Positions 55,283 through 64,000 of a stretch of DNA of 64,000 nt are shown here, one piece after another (the stretch's first letter is position 1; each line of letters opens with the position of its first letter). Location: NCBI GenBank assembly GCA_037126765.1, contig JBBCBC010000001.1:37804804-37868803 (forward strand). Reading direction: 5' to 3'. The DNA is from Stenogyne calaminthoides. Its lineage: Eukaryota > Streptophyta > Magnoliopsida > Lamiales > Lamiaceae. A program made the position numbers and the translations under genes. Below the pieces are notes generated by a model, which was not told the origin of the DNA, did no database searches, and worked only from the letters and a program-made list of their open reading frames with translations.

Positions 55283-57072
55283 TGTTGGGAGATGAATTTA
55301 ATAAAGATTTTGATTAGATCCCAAAACCCCTGAGTATGACATGTATCAGGACATCTTGATTGTATAGAATCAGGATCAGGTTTCAATAGATACTAGGAAT
55401 CAGGAGTATCTGCACCATGTATAGTCAGCAGATATAGATCAAGGAATTTTAGTATCCTGAAGACTTAGAAGACTCTGAAAAATCAGAAGTATCCTGAAGA
55501 CTCAGAAGACTCTGAAAACTCTGATGACTCTGAAGAATCCTGAAGACCCGAAGATCCTGAAGACTGTTTTTATACTGATCAAAAAGGACCCTGAACCACT
55601 ATCTTAATGAAATAGTGTTATGTTCATTCCTAGTACAAACAAACAAAATATTAGACATTTGTGGACATTAAGGAACATATCATCTCAGAAAGGTCAACTT
55701 AAAAAGAGTCGTTTTGTTTATCTATGCTCAAAGGAAGATTTCGACCAATGAGGAGGCAACAGCAACGTACTTTACTGACACTGAAAACGACATCTCACTG
55801 AGAAATATCAGGCCTGATATCTTTCAATTCACAGAAATTGGTGATTGGCTACATGGCTGCATATTTCCTAAAACATGCAAAGGTGTGTTCAAACCACAAA
55901 ATTATCGTTCATCAATAACCAGAAGAGGAAACTCTTGATGCTATCTCTTCCAACGGATAATTTTTCAAAGAGTGACCATTGGAGAAGTTGCCTATAAATA
56001 CCAGTGACCTTCATCATTGAAAGGTTACGGGAAATCAAAGCAACTCCAGAGCTCATTCGTATTCTTGCAAATTGAAGCACTCGAAAAACCTTAAGATTTC
56101 CCAAGTGTTTCACATTGAAGAGAGCTCATTACACTAAGCCTAGATTTGATAGATATATCCAAAGCTTAGTAGAGATATCCTAGCCTTTGCATTTGTTCTT
56201 ATTGTAAAGGATGTCTCACCCTAGTTGGAAACCAACTAAACCCAAACCCTTTGATAAGGTAGTTTGAGTGTGTGTAAATTGTTGGTGAGTAAGTGTTGTA
56301 AAGAGCAAGTAAGCTGCAGTGAGTTCAGCCAGAAAGCTCTAGAGGAGAAGTTAGTAAGCTACTTGTGGTAGTCTGAAAACTTGTGTGTGTTGAGTTAGTA
56401 AGCTGCAGTGAGTCAGCCAGAAAACTCAAGGTAGAAAAGTTAGTAAGCTGCAGTGAGTCAGCCTGAAAGCTTTAGGAGAAGTGTGATAAGGAATTTCTCT
56501 GAAGATCAGAGAGAGTGGACGTAGGAGCTTGAGTCTCTGAACCACAATAATTTGTTGTGTTGTTTGTTTTCTGTTTTGCATTCTATTTGTTGCATATTTT
56601 CACTGAAAGCATATTGTTTTGTTGATACTCAGTTGGAATTAATCCACTGAATGTGCATTAACTGATTCACAGCCTTAACCACTGTTTTATTAAAAGAAGA
56701 AGATTTTCAGCAAGATAAAACGAGTATAAACTTAGGGCCAACCATTCCGCACTCTTGATTAGCTAGAACAGATAGTTACCAAACTGAATTAACTCTACTG
56801 AGTATTCAGTAAGATAATTATCTGATCCAAGCATCTCAGGATCTCTGATAAACTCAGGATCGATCGAAGCTAATCTGAAGCTTCGAAAGTTCGCTTTCGG
56901 GATCTTTGTCTCGAAGAGACTTTTGACTCGAAGGCAATTTGTGCTTCTCAGGGCAAAATTCTCAGGACATCCTGACCCATCTGATCTCAGTGAAGAAAAG
57001 TTTTAAAAATCACTGAACACATGTATTCCCCCCCCCATACACGTGTAAGACTCGTTTGCACAGGGACCAACA
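55283..57072 (+). repeat. SIRE-A 3' LTR
   Basis: 1,790 bp; TATAAATA at 55993-56000. Contains a patch at 56860-56935 where CTGA/TCAG motifs differ from the 5' LTR (49895-49968). The 74-codon ORF at 55714-55938 is not a gene. Confidence 0.95.
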
Positions 57073-57077
57073 TTACT

Positions 57078-57476
57078 TATCATATTTTATAAAATTGTTT
57101 TATTATTTTCACGTTCTCCTTCTCAAATTTACAAATAAATAGATTTAATTGACATAAAAATTCTAAATAAACACGATATAAAATTGCAAATACATTACAT
57201 ATAATATTTAATATATAGTTTAAAGTTTACACATATTTTTTATATAAAATCTTATTTTAGATGACGTTTTGTATAATATTCATGACATTCAGTGTTTTAA
57301 TATCAATCATTTGTCTAATATAGTAATAAGTTTATAGAATATTTTGTGGCTTTATATTTATTAGTTTAATTTTCTATATAATTTTTTTATTTAACTATTT
57401 AACTTTAAAAATTTACATTACATTTTATTGTAATTTGATAACCTGATGTATTTTTCATACTTATAAATTTAAAAAA
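57078..57476. other. AT-rich spacer, nothing recognised
   Basis: Very AT-rich; no ORF, tRNA or element end identified. Confidence 0.6.
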
Positions 57477-58062
57477 AAAAAAATTATATTTCATTCATTT
57501 TATATTTATAATTTTATATTATTATATAATACATTATTTTGATTCTATATGTAACTTTTTATTATAATTAAATTAAATTAATTGAATTTATTAAATATTT
57601 AAAGTATTCAATTCAAATTTAATAACATAATTTTTTTCTCTCCCGCGTAATATGCGGAGCCAAGTATTAAGGTATACTAATAGAAAGAAAAATTTATGTG
57701 AGTAGACTATTTTAAAAAAAAATTAAACAAATTAAAGTTTATACGTACAAATAAATTAATTTTTCTAATTAAATCTCCATCTATGTAATTCAAATGAATT
57801 AATGTTTCTAACTAGAGCTTCATCTCTTGAATGTATTTCAGTTAAGTTGTAATTTACCCCGACAATAGATAGACTGAATTTGTAAGGTTTGTAATTCGAG
57901 TACCCCTTGTGCTCGTGATATAAAAATTCATCTCCACCTTTAAAAAAAACTAGAGCTTCATCTTACCCAATGTAATTAATGAGACAGTGATATACAATAC
58001 CTCCTAGTATTAACATAGATCAAAATTAATTAATCTCACAGCTTTAATTTTTGGGTTGTTGT
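57477..58062 (+). repeat. Long direct repeat, copy A
   Basis: Matches 63401-63868 through most of its length (shared landmarks CCAAGTATTAAGGTATA, ATTAAACAAATTAAAGTTT, TAATGAGACAGTGATATACA). It contains the SINE at 57826-57949, absent from copy B. No gene. Confidence 0.85.
57826..57949 (+). mobile_element. Short SINE, 5' truncated
   Basis: 124 bp flanked by the 14-bp direct repeat CTAGAGCTTCATCT (57812-57825 and 57950-57963), ending in TAAAAAAAA. AATTCGAGTACC at about 57892-57904 resembles a Pol III B box. Copy B (63738-63765) has the empty site. Confidence 0.8.
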
Positions 58063-58601
58063 AAGAAATGAGAATTGGAAATAGTAATAATAGTATTGAA
58101 GAATAAAAATGTTTTATAATTGTAGTGTTGGTTGGGGATGCCAATGACTATCATGATTCATAACTACAAAGAAGTGCGTGGTTCGGCGAGAGGAATTGGA
58201 AACGAATATGAACGATAGTAGTGAAGTGTTTTTTTTTTTTTTAAGATAGACTATTGCAATTAGTTTTTTCTAAACTATTATAATTAGTTCATTTTATCCC
58301 GAGACACATGATATATTTTTTCATCTTGTTATAATTCGGAACCACAATCGCACAGAAGCAACAACATCACCCAACAAGAAGGAGACCACTACCACCACAA
58401 GAGAGGGATCAGCTCTAACCACTTGAGCAATTCATATTTAACGATAGTAGTGAAGATTAATGGTAACGGGTGCGCACATTATTATTTGTTTGATTGATAT
58501 ATGAGAATGAATATAATTACCATAAATAATGTTATTTTAATTAAAATTTTAATAATAAAAATTACCATTAACTTTTCTCAATATTAAAATGATATATTTA
58601 T
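58063..58601. other. Spacer with possible minus-strand SINE head
   Basis: Mostly AT-rich. On the minus strand, 58435-58400 reads TTGCTCAAGTGGTTAGAGC, like a tRNA-derived A-box region, followed by an altered GGTTCCGAAT near 58345. Weak evidence; no TSD established. Confidence 0.35.
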
Positions 58602-58617
58602 AAATTAGTAATGCTTA

Positions 58618-58796
58618 AAGCAGGTGGCTTAGCCCACCTGACCACTGGGCTCCTCATTTGAGTGGGAGACCCAGATTCGATTCCTTCTGGGAATTAATTT
58701 GAAATTATGGGAGTTATAAGGTGGATTGACGATATTCGTGGAGTATTTGAGTGCTTGGTGTACTAACAACTAACATCTAACTTTGCCCGATAAAAA
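58618..58796 (+). mobile_element. tRNA-derived SINE
   Basis: 179 bp with 16-bp TSD AAATTAGTAATGCTTA (58602-58617 and 58797-58812) and an A-rich tail. The head contains GTGGCTTAGCCCACC and an AGATTCGATTCC B box at about 58673-58684, spaced from the head as in tRNA-like promoters. No ORF, as expected for a SINE. Confidence 0.88.
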
Positions 58797-59107
58797 AAAT
58801 TAGTAATGCTTAATTATAATATGTTAATAATTAATACTAATTTGGAAGCTTAAGAAATTCAATATGTATTTCTAGGGGATCGATATCTAACTTTGTCCGA
58901 TAAAAAAAAAATAGTAATGCTTAATTATAATATGTTAATGATTAATACTAATTTGAAAGCTTAAGAAATTCAATATGTATTTCTAGGGGATCGATATCTA
59001 ACTTTGCCCGATAAAAAAAAAATAGTAATGCTTAATTATAATATGTTAATAATTAATACTAGTTTGGGAAACTTAAGAAATTCAATATGTATTTCTAGGG
59101 GATCGAT
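58775..59107 (+). repeat. 110-bp tandem triplication including SINE tail
   Basis: Three units, 58775-58884, 58885-58995 and 58996-59107. Each starts ATCTAACTTTG and ends GGGGATCGAT. The first unit contains the last 22 bases of the SINE and its right TSD, so the amplification came after the SINE insertion. Confidence 0.92.
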
Positions 59108-60684
59108 CACTTTCGTAAAAAATGGTAATGAATGAGTCCATGAGTTTGATTCCATGATTTTTGGATATAAAATCACTCGTTTCATTACAGGTGGGAATAG
59201 GCCGGGCCGAGCTAGGTCTCACATAAAAAAGTCTGGGTCTGATATTTAATTTTGGGTTCAAGAGTGACCTGTTATCTATCATAGACTTTTTAAAAAGTCT
59301 AGGCCTGACTTTTTTATTAAATAGGTCTGGTCTGAAAGTCTTTTAAAAGTCTATATAAAATATTTTTTTACAACCTTATTATGGGTACTATTCATTATAA
59401 AAAATTCAAAATCGCACCTATAAAAATTTTAAATGTACAAAAAACAATACTAAGTTCTTCATCAAATCATCAAAATATACTACTACTAGTTATTAACATT
59501 AAATATTATTTATTTTATTAGTATACTATTTACAATTATATAGTTATATATAGACAAAGTTTTATATGAAACTGGTTCATCACTTACAAAACTGTGCACC
59601 ACTATCCATTCTAAAAATGGGTCATTAAAAGGGTCAGTATATAAACCCAGTTTTTTCCTTTCTTTTCAATTTTTCCTTTCATTTTTTTCTTCAGCTCTCT
59701 CTAACCCTAGCTCGCGATTTTTACACGCACTCTAGCACAGAGATCGCAGTCAATGGTTTGCCTATAGTCATTAAGTTACACGCGATTATGGTTTTCGGTG
59801 TTCTCGATCGGTCTCCAATCGACAGTCTTTCACTATCCATTTGTGGTTTTCGGTGTTTCGAAGGTCTTCAATAGACGGTTTTCAAATTCTTTTTGGTTTG
59901 ATTTTGTCTAAGAGGTAACTTGCATTGTATTTTAATACTTGTGTTTTGCGATTAATGTGTTTTGTTAACCCCTAATTGATTTTATTCACCGTTCAATGAT
60001 GGTAGCTTTTGTGCACATTATACTCTGTCGATAGTACTTTCTTGTACATGTTCTATTATGTGAAGTTTTTGTTCAAATTTACTCTCTTTTTAGTAGAGTT
60101 GATTGCTTTATTAGTCTCAAATTATGCTTGTTAGCATATACATCGACATCATTTTAATTGTGATGAGATGAGCTTAAGCCACTGCATATTCTATTGGTGA
60201 TGTGCTTAAATCTAATCATACGAGTTCTATTGATGGGTTACTTCTTTTAGTGTTTAGGGCTTTAACGAGTATTATTTGATTTAGTATCCTAGTATTTTTT
60301 GGCCATTTACTAGTTTTCTTTAGTAGTTTGTGTCATTGGATTTAATCTATCTTCATATGCATATTTTCTGTTTTGTTGAAGCCTCTGCATAGCTTAGGTA
60401 TTTCCATAATGGAGACTAGGTTTGAACTATAAGTACTTGTTTAACTAGTTATATTAATCTATATCGATCTTATAATGGGAGGTGAAAAGACGAGCTACTG
60501 ACATGAGCTACGTCATACTTGTTTAACCTCAAAGAGATGACTCTTGTTAAGCTCTTCGGATGACTATTGTGACGAAGAGCTGTCGACACTCCGTGACAAG
60601 GGAGTTCCCAAATTTTAATTTTCACTATAGATATGCAAATCAAAATGTTACAAGTTTATAAGATATCCAATTTGTTTAGGAATT

Positions 60685-60948
60685 ATGCCCCTCAAATTGT
60701 TATGTGATAATAACAAGATTATCAATGATAAATTGTTTGATAATTGTAGGGAAGCTGAGATTGGATTAAGGAGTTCAATATTCTCAAGAAGATGGAGACT
60801 AGAACAGAGGCTTGCTCAAAGAAAGAGGCGATTTAGTGAAATATTTCATGTGAGAGAGAGAGAGAGTTTCTACAATGTGAGTTGTGAAGTTGGGAATTTC
60901 TATGTACGTCATTTTCTTGTACAAGATAGGTTGATTTTTGGTTGTTAA
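60685..60948 (+). CDS. Unassigned 87-codon ORF in hAT-type element
   Basis: MPLKLLCDNNKIINDKLFDN... then an Arg-rich middle (RRWRLEQRLAQRKRRF). Not recognised. Positions 60861-60870 are a GA-rich simple repeat. It lies downstream of a TATA-like site and a CT-rich leader-like stretch at 59640-59720, so it could be part of a captured or degenerate gene, but chance is as likely. Confidence 0.2.
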   Translation: MPLKLLCDNNKIINDKLFDNCREAEIGLRSSIFSRRWRLEQRLAQRKRRFSEIFHVRERESFYNVSCEVGNFYVRHFLVQDRLIFGC

Positions 60949-61299
60949 GGTTAATAATTGTACATGTGTTATGCATCTGAATGTAGTAGAGTTAATTCAT
61001 GTAGACCTTGAATTGGATATTTTATGTTTTTGTCCTTTTTACCTTGAGTTAGTTCTTGAGGTTGGTGGATTATGTACTGAAAATTTCACTTTTTGATTTA
61101 TGATGCAGGAAGACCACTTTGCGCTGTCAAAATTGGTGTGGATAGAGGACCATTTGAGCATTTAGTTCGTAGGCTATTGTGTACTTATTGATTGTAGTTT
61201 AATTTTGTGAGAGGATTGAGTTTTGTGCTTAGATTTATGACATGGGTTTGATTAACAATTGTGCTTCCTTGATTTATGAGTTTAGTATGGAAATGAGCT

Positions 61300-61755
61300 A
61301 TAGTAGTAGGTGATACAAGCTATAATATTAGATGATATGAGCTATAGTATTAGTTAATATGAGTTATATTATTAGTGGAAATGAGCTATAATATTAGGTG
61401 ATATAAGCTATAGTATTAGATGATATGAGTTATAGTATTAGTTGATATGAGCTATAGTATTACTTTATATGAGCTATAGTATTAGTTTATATGAACAATA
61501 TTATTAGTAGATATGAGTTATAGTATTAGTTGACATGAGCTATAGTATTAGTGGAAATGAGCTCTAGTATTAGGTGATATGAGCTATAGTATTAGATGAT
61601 ATGAGCTGTAGTATTAGTTGATATGAGAGCTATAGAAGTAGTAGATATGAGCTATAGTTATTAAGAGCTATATTATTAGATGATATGAGCTATGGTATTA
61701 GTGGAAATGAACTATAGTATTAGATGATATGAGCTATAGTATAAGTGGATATCAA
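61300..61755 (+). repeat. 21-bp minisatellite
   Basis: About twenty degenerate units of GATATGAGCTATAGTATTAGT, with occasional GGAAATGAGCTATAG variants. The unit length is a multiple of three but stops are frequent. Confidence 0.92.
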
Positions 61756-62544
61756 ATAAAATCAACTTTTTATGTTCTAGTAAGTATAGTATTAGTTAAC
61801 ATACTTTCACATACTGTATAGTGCATTTGTTATTAACTACTTTATTTTTATTGTTGGAGGCTCCAATACGGAAGGCGTTGAAGGTGAAGATTTGTGCAAG
61901 CTTAATTTCGTCCAATTTCAATTAAGTGAGAACTCAAGTGATACGAAAAGCTTACACATTTTACCAAGACAAACCCTATTTGTTGAAGTTTATTGCTAAG
62001 AAAAGAAAAGAGAACACTTAAAAGTTTAATGAATAGAAGAAAAAAGAAGCTATAGAAAAGTTGAAGAACTTGTCTGGAGTTAGAAGAGGAAGGAGGAAGA
62101 CTATTGATACTGGAGTGAAGTTATGCACTAATGGGAAATAATAGTTGCTGGTTGAATTAGTACTCTTTGTATTTGTAAATGTAATAGCTACTGGTTGAAT
62201 TAGTATTATTTGTATTTGTTAGTCTTGGTGTGAAATTAATTGTTCGATACCTTTGTTTCCTAAATATTTGAATAATTAAAATTTGAATAATTAGTTCAAT
62301 TAGAAAGAAACATTTAAAAATAAGTTCAAGATGAATTTAAATGGTAATTTAATAAAAAAATTAAAATGATACATAAATTAGTAACATTAAATAAATCTTA
62401 TGTAATTAAAATGTGTATTAGTTGAGTTGGGAGGGGTTTTTTTTTTATTTATTTACGACCAAAATGAATTTAATTGTTAAAAAATTCAAATATTGGCCAA
62501 AGGTAGAATGAGTAGAATAAAAAAAGATATAAAATAAAATGTGT

Positions 62545-62630
62545 TATAGCAACAAGGTTAGAACATGCAACCTGTAGGGTGAAAACAAAGCAGCTTACCA
62601 CCCGGGTCATGACTTGATTCATATTTATTA
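62545..62630 (-). mobile_element. Possible SINE head fragment
   Basis: On the minus strand: ACCCGGGTGGTAAGCTGC (A-box-like), then after about 25 bases GGTTGCATGTTCTAACC (B-box-like). No TSD identified, so it is a tentative call. Confidence 0.45.
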
Positions 62631-62888
62631 ATATGGATAGTGGTGTATGGTGAACCATTTTCACATAAAACCTGTTCTTATATATATATATATAGTTAAA
62701 ATAGGCCGATCTATTGGACTTAAAAGGTCTACGAAAAAGCTCAAGTCTAACCTATTTAAGTAAATAGACTTTTAAAAATGTCTGAGTCTGACTTGATTAT
62801 TAAACGAGTCAAGCCGAGCCGAGCTTTAGTAGGCCGGACCGTAGGCCCCTGTCGGGTAGCCTGGCCCATTCCCACCCCTACTTTTCAT

Positions 62889-63400
62889 GGAATCATTTGC
62901 TCCAACCAAACACCTAGCTTTTCATCCCATTTCTATTATCTTAAAACTCATCAATTATCCCTTAATTTCCTGAATTTATATTGTTTATTTCCACTTAATT
63001 AATTTTGAACTTTTTATGTAAAACCGATGATGATAATATCTAAACAGATACTAAATGAAATAAAATCATGAATGAAATGGAATGTAGATTAGAAAGTGAC
63101 ATAAAAATAAAATAAGGGATGATATTTATGTAAAAATAATTGAAATGGTTTCATTCCTTAAATTACAGCAAATATAAAATCATGGCCCTCATTCCGGATT
63201 TTAATGAATGGTCATTTAAAACGAGATGAATATTCCTATTAATAAAAATATATCAATCATAATATTTAAAATTGATTCATTCCATATTACGAATAAAATT
63301 GATTAATTTCCAAATTCATTTAGACGCCCCCTGTCCTGCAGAGTGATTTTCGTGCTCGGTAGAGTAAAGAATAGAGTGACCCAGCGCCGAAATTATCAAA
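62889..63400. other. AT-rich spacer, nothing recognised
   Basis: No supported gene. A 74-codon ORF at 62778-63002 spans the hAT terminus and is not credible. Confidence 0.6.
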
Positions 63401-63868
63401 TTTTAAAAGCATATTTCATTCATCGTATTATTTATAATTTTATATTATTGTATAGTACATTTTTATGATTTTTTGTATACTTTTTATTATAAAATAAATT
63501 TAATTTAATTAGATATTTGAAATATTCAATTTAAATTTAATAACATTATTTTTTTCTCTCCCTCATAATATGTGGGGCCAAGTATTAAGGTATATTAATA
63601 GAAATTAAAAATTTATGTGAGTCGATTGTATTTAAAATAAAATTAAACAAATTAAAGTTTTATACGTACAAATAAATTAATTTTTGTAATTAAAGCTCCA
63701 CCTATGTAATTCAGTATTTCAAACTGAATTAATGTTCCTAACTAGAGCTTCATCTCACTCAATGTAATTAATGAGACAGTGATATACAAGACCACCTAGT
63801 ATTAAACGAGTTGCGACATAGATAAAAATTAATTAATCTCACAGCTTTAAGGCGTGTTTGGGTTGTCG
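63401..63868 (+). repeat. Long direct repeat, copy B
   Basis: Second copy of 57477-58062, lacking the SINE. Similarity ends where a hAT-like terminus begins at 63873. Confidence 0.85.
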
Positions 63869-63872
63869 TAAG

Positions 63873-64000
63873 CAGGGTCGGTCCTAGGATTATTGAGGCC
63901 TAAATCGAACTTCAAAATGGGGCCCCCTCTCTTCACTTTTTTTACGAAATAAAAAATAACATAATTTTTTTTCTAATATTAATAATGTAAATTTACAAAA
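63873..64000. mobile_element. Left end of a hAT-like element, cut by window edge
   Basis: CAGGGTCGGTCCTAGGATT at 63873 resembles the CAGGGCCGGCCC-type ends of some plant hAT elements. Copy A reads GGGTTGTTGTAAG then unrelated sequence, so GTCGTAAG (63865-63872) may be the 8-bp target. The other end is outside the window. Confidence 0.45.

Larger units (their letters stand above)
46494..57072 (+). mobile_element. SIRE-A: internally deleted SIRE-like Ty1/copia element
   Basis: LTRs at 46494-50098 (including a nested solo LTR) and 55283-57072; TSD TTACT at 46489-46493 and 57073-57077. Primer site TGGTATTAGAGC at 50101, polypurine tract AAAAAGGGGGAAAA at about 55269-55282. After a ~55-bp leader the interior starts within the RT connection, so gag, protease, integrase and most of RT are deleted. 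RNase H and a very long extra ORF remain. The LTRs are clearly related to the concatemer at 36962-43198. Confidence 0.94.
59186..62880. mobile_element. Non-autonomous hAT-type element
   Basis: Ends TACAGGTGGGAATAGGCC and (reverse complement of the right) TAGGGGTGGGAATGGGCC, similar to hAT-type TIRs; longer inverted similarity (AGACTTTTAAAA, AGTCTGACTC-like) extends about 180 bp inwards. Flanks CGTTTCAT (59178-59185) and CTTTTCAT (62881-62888) form an 8-bp TSD with one mismatch. No transposase domain found; the interior has promoter-like sequence (GTATATAAACCC at 59636-59647), an unassigned 87-codon ORF and a minisatellite. Confidence 0.75.

Noticed and set aside
58618..58700. Functional tRNA gene
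   Set aside because: A/B-box-like motifs are present but no cloverleaf can be formed; the 16-bp TSD and A-rich tail identify a SINE.

Overview
This window reads as plant nuclear DNA, most likely from a eudicot, and is an intergenic nest of transposable elements. I found no host gene I could defend. Supporting signs are Ty1/copia elements with an extra ORF after RNase H (SIRE-like), a Tat-type Ty3/gypsy element with a spliced antisense ORF, a CACTA element, Stowaway-, MULE- and hAT-type non-autonomous DNA elements, and short tRNA-derived SINEs. Almost all coding regions are broken by stops and frameshifts. The species cannot be named from this sequence.

Layout. (1) 27-19404: a minus-strand copia-type LTR interrupted at 1340/19129 by Copia-2 (1341-19123, TSD AGTGT). 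Copia-2's own 5' LTR is interrupted six bases from its start by Copia-1 (1347-10545, TSD GTTGA). (2) 19403-25228: the 3' half of a Tat-like gypsy element (Gypsy-1) with RNase H, integrase, an intron-containing antisense gene and a 3' LTR. A Stowaway MITE follows within a few bases (25236-25527). (3) 25705-29200: AT-rich DNA with a TIR-bounded element carrying a GC-rich possible gene fragment and an internal ~780-bp duplication, a hairpin MITE and a CT microsatellite. (4) 29296-35958: Gypsy-2, a complete but non-autonomous relative of Gypsy-1 (gag only, TSD CACTT), interrupted by a 2.66-kb solo LTR (31062-33725, TSD AGTTA). (5) 36008-36496: a MULE-type foldback element (9-bp TSD) whose loop consists of telomere-like TTTAGGG repeats. 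(6) 36704-46178: a CACTA element with a Tnp1-like gene, interrupted by a three-LTR, two-interior concatemer (36962-43198, TSD CGTCG). (7) 46494-57072: SIRE-A, a copia element that lost gag to RT but keeps RNase H and a ~1,180-codon extra ORF. A solo LTR of the Copia-1 family sits just after the TATA box of its 5' LTR. (8) 57073-64000: AT-rich DNA with two ~0.5-kb direct repeats about 5.9 kb apart, two SINEs with clear TSDs, a 110-bp triplication, a non-autonomous hAT element with a 21-bp minisatellite, and the start of another hAT-like element at the window edge.

The elements do not work together as a pathway. The value of the window is its insertion history: about a dozen junctions are resolved to the base by target-site duplications, and some are confirmed by an undisturbed copy elsewhere in the window. 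The oddest signals are a 59-bp copy of Copia-2's 5' flank in place of its polypurine tract, the telomere-like foldback, the three-LTR concatemer, and patches in which CTGA/TCAG motifs are systematically altered between near-identical repeats. I did not find evidence of a new multi-gene system.
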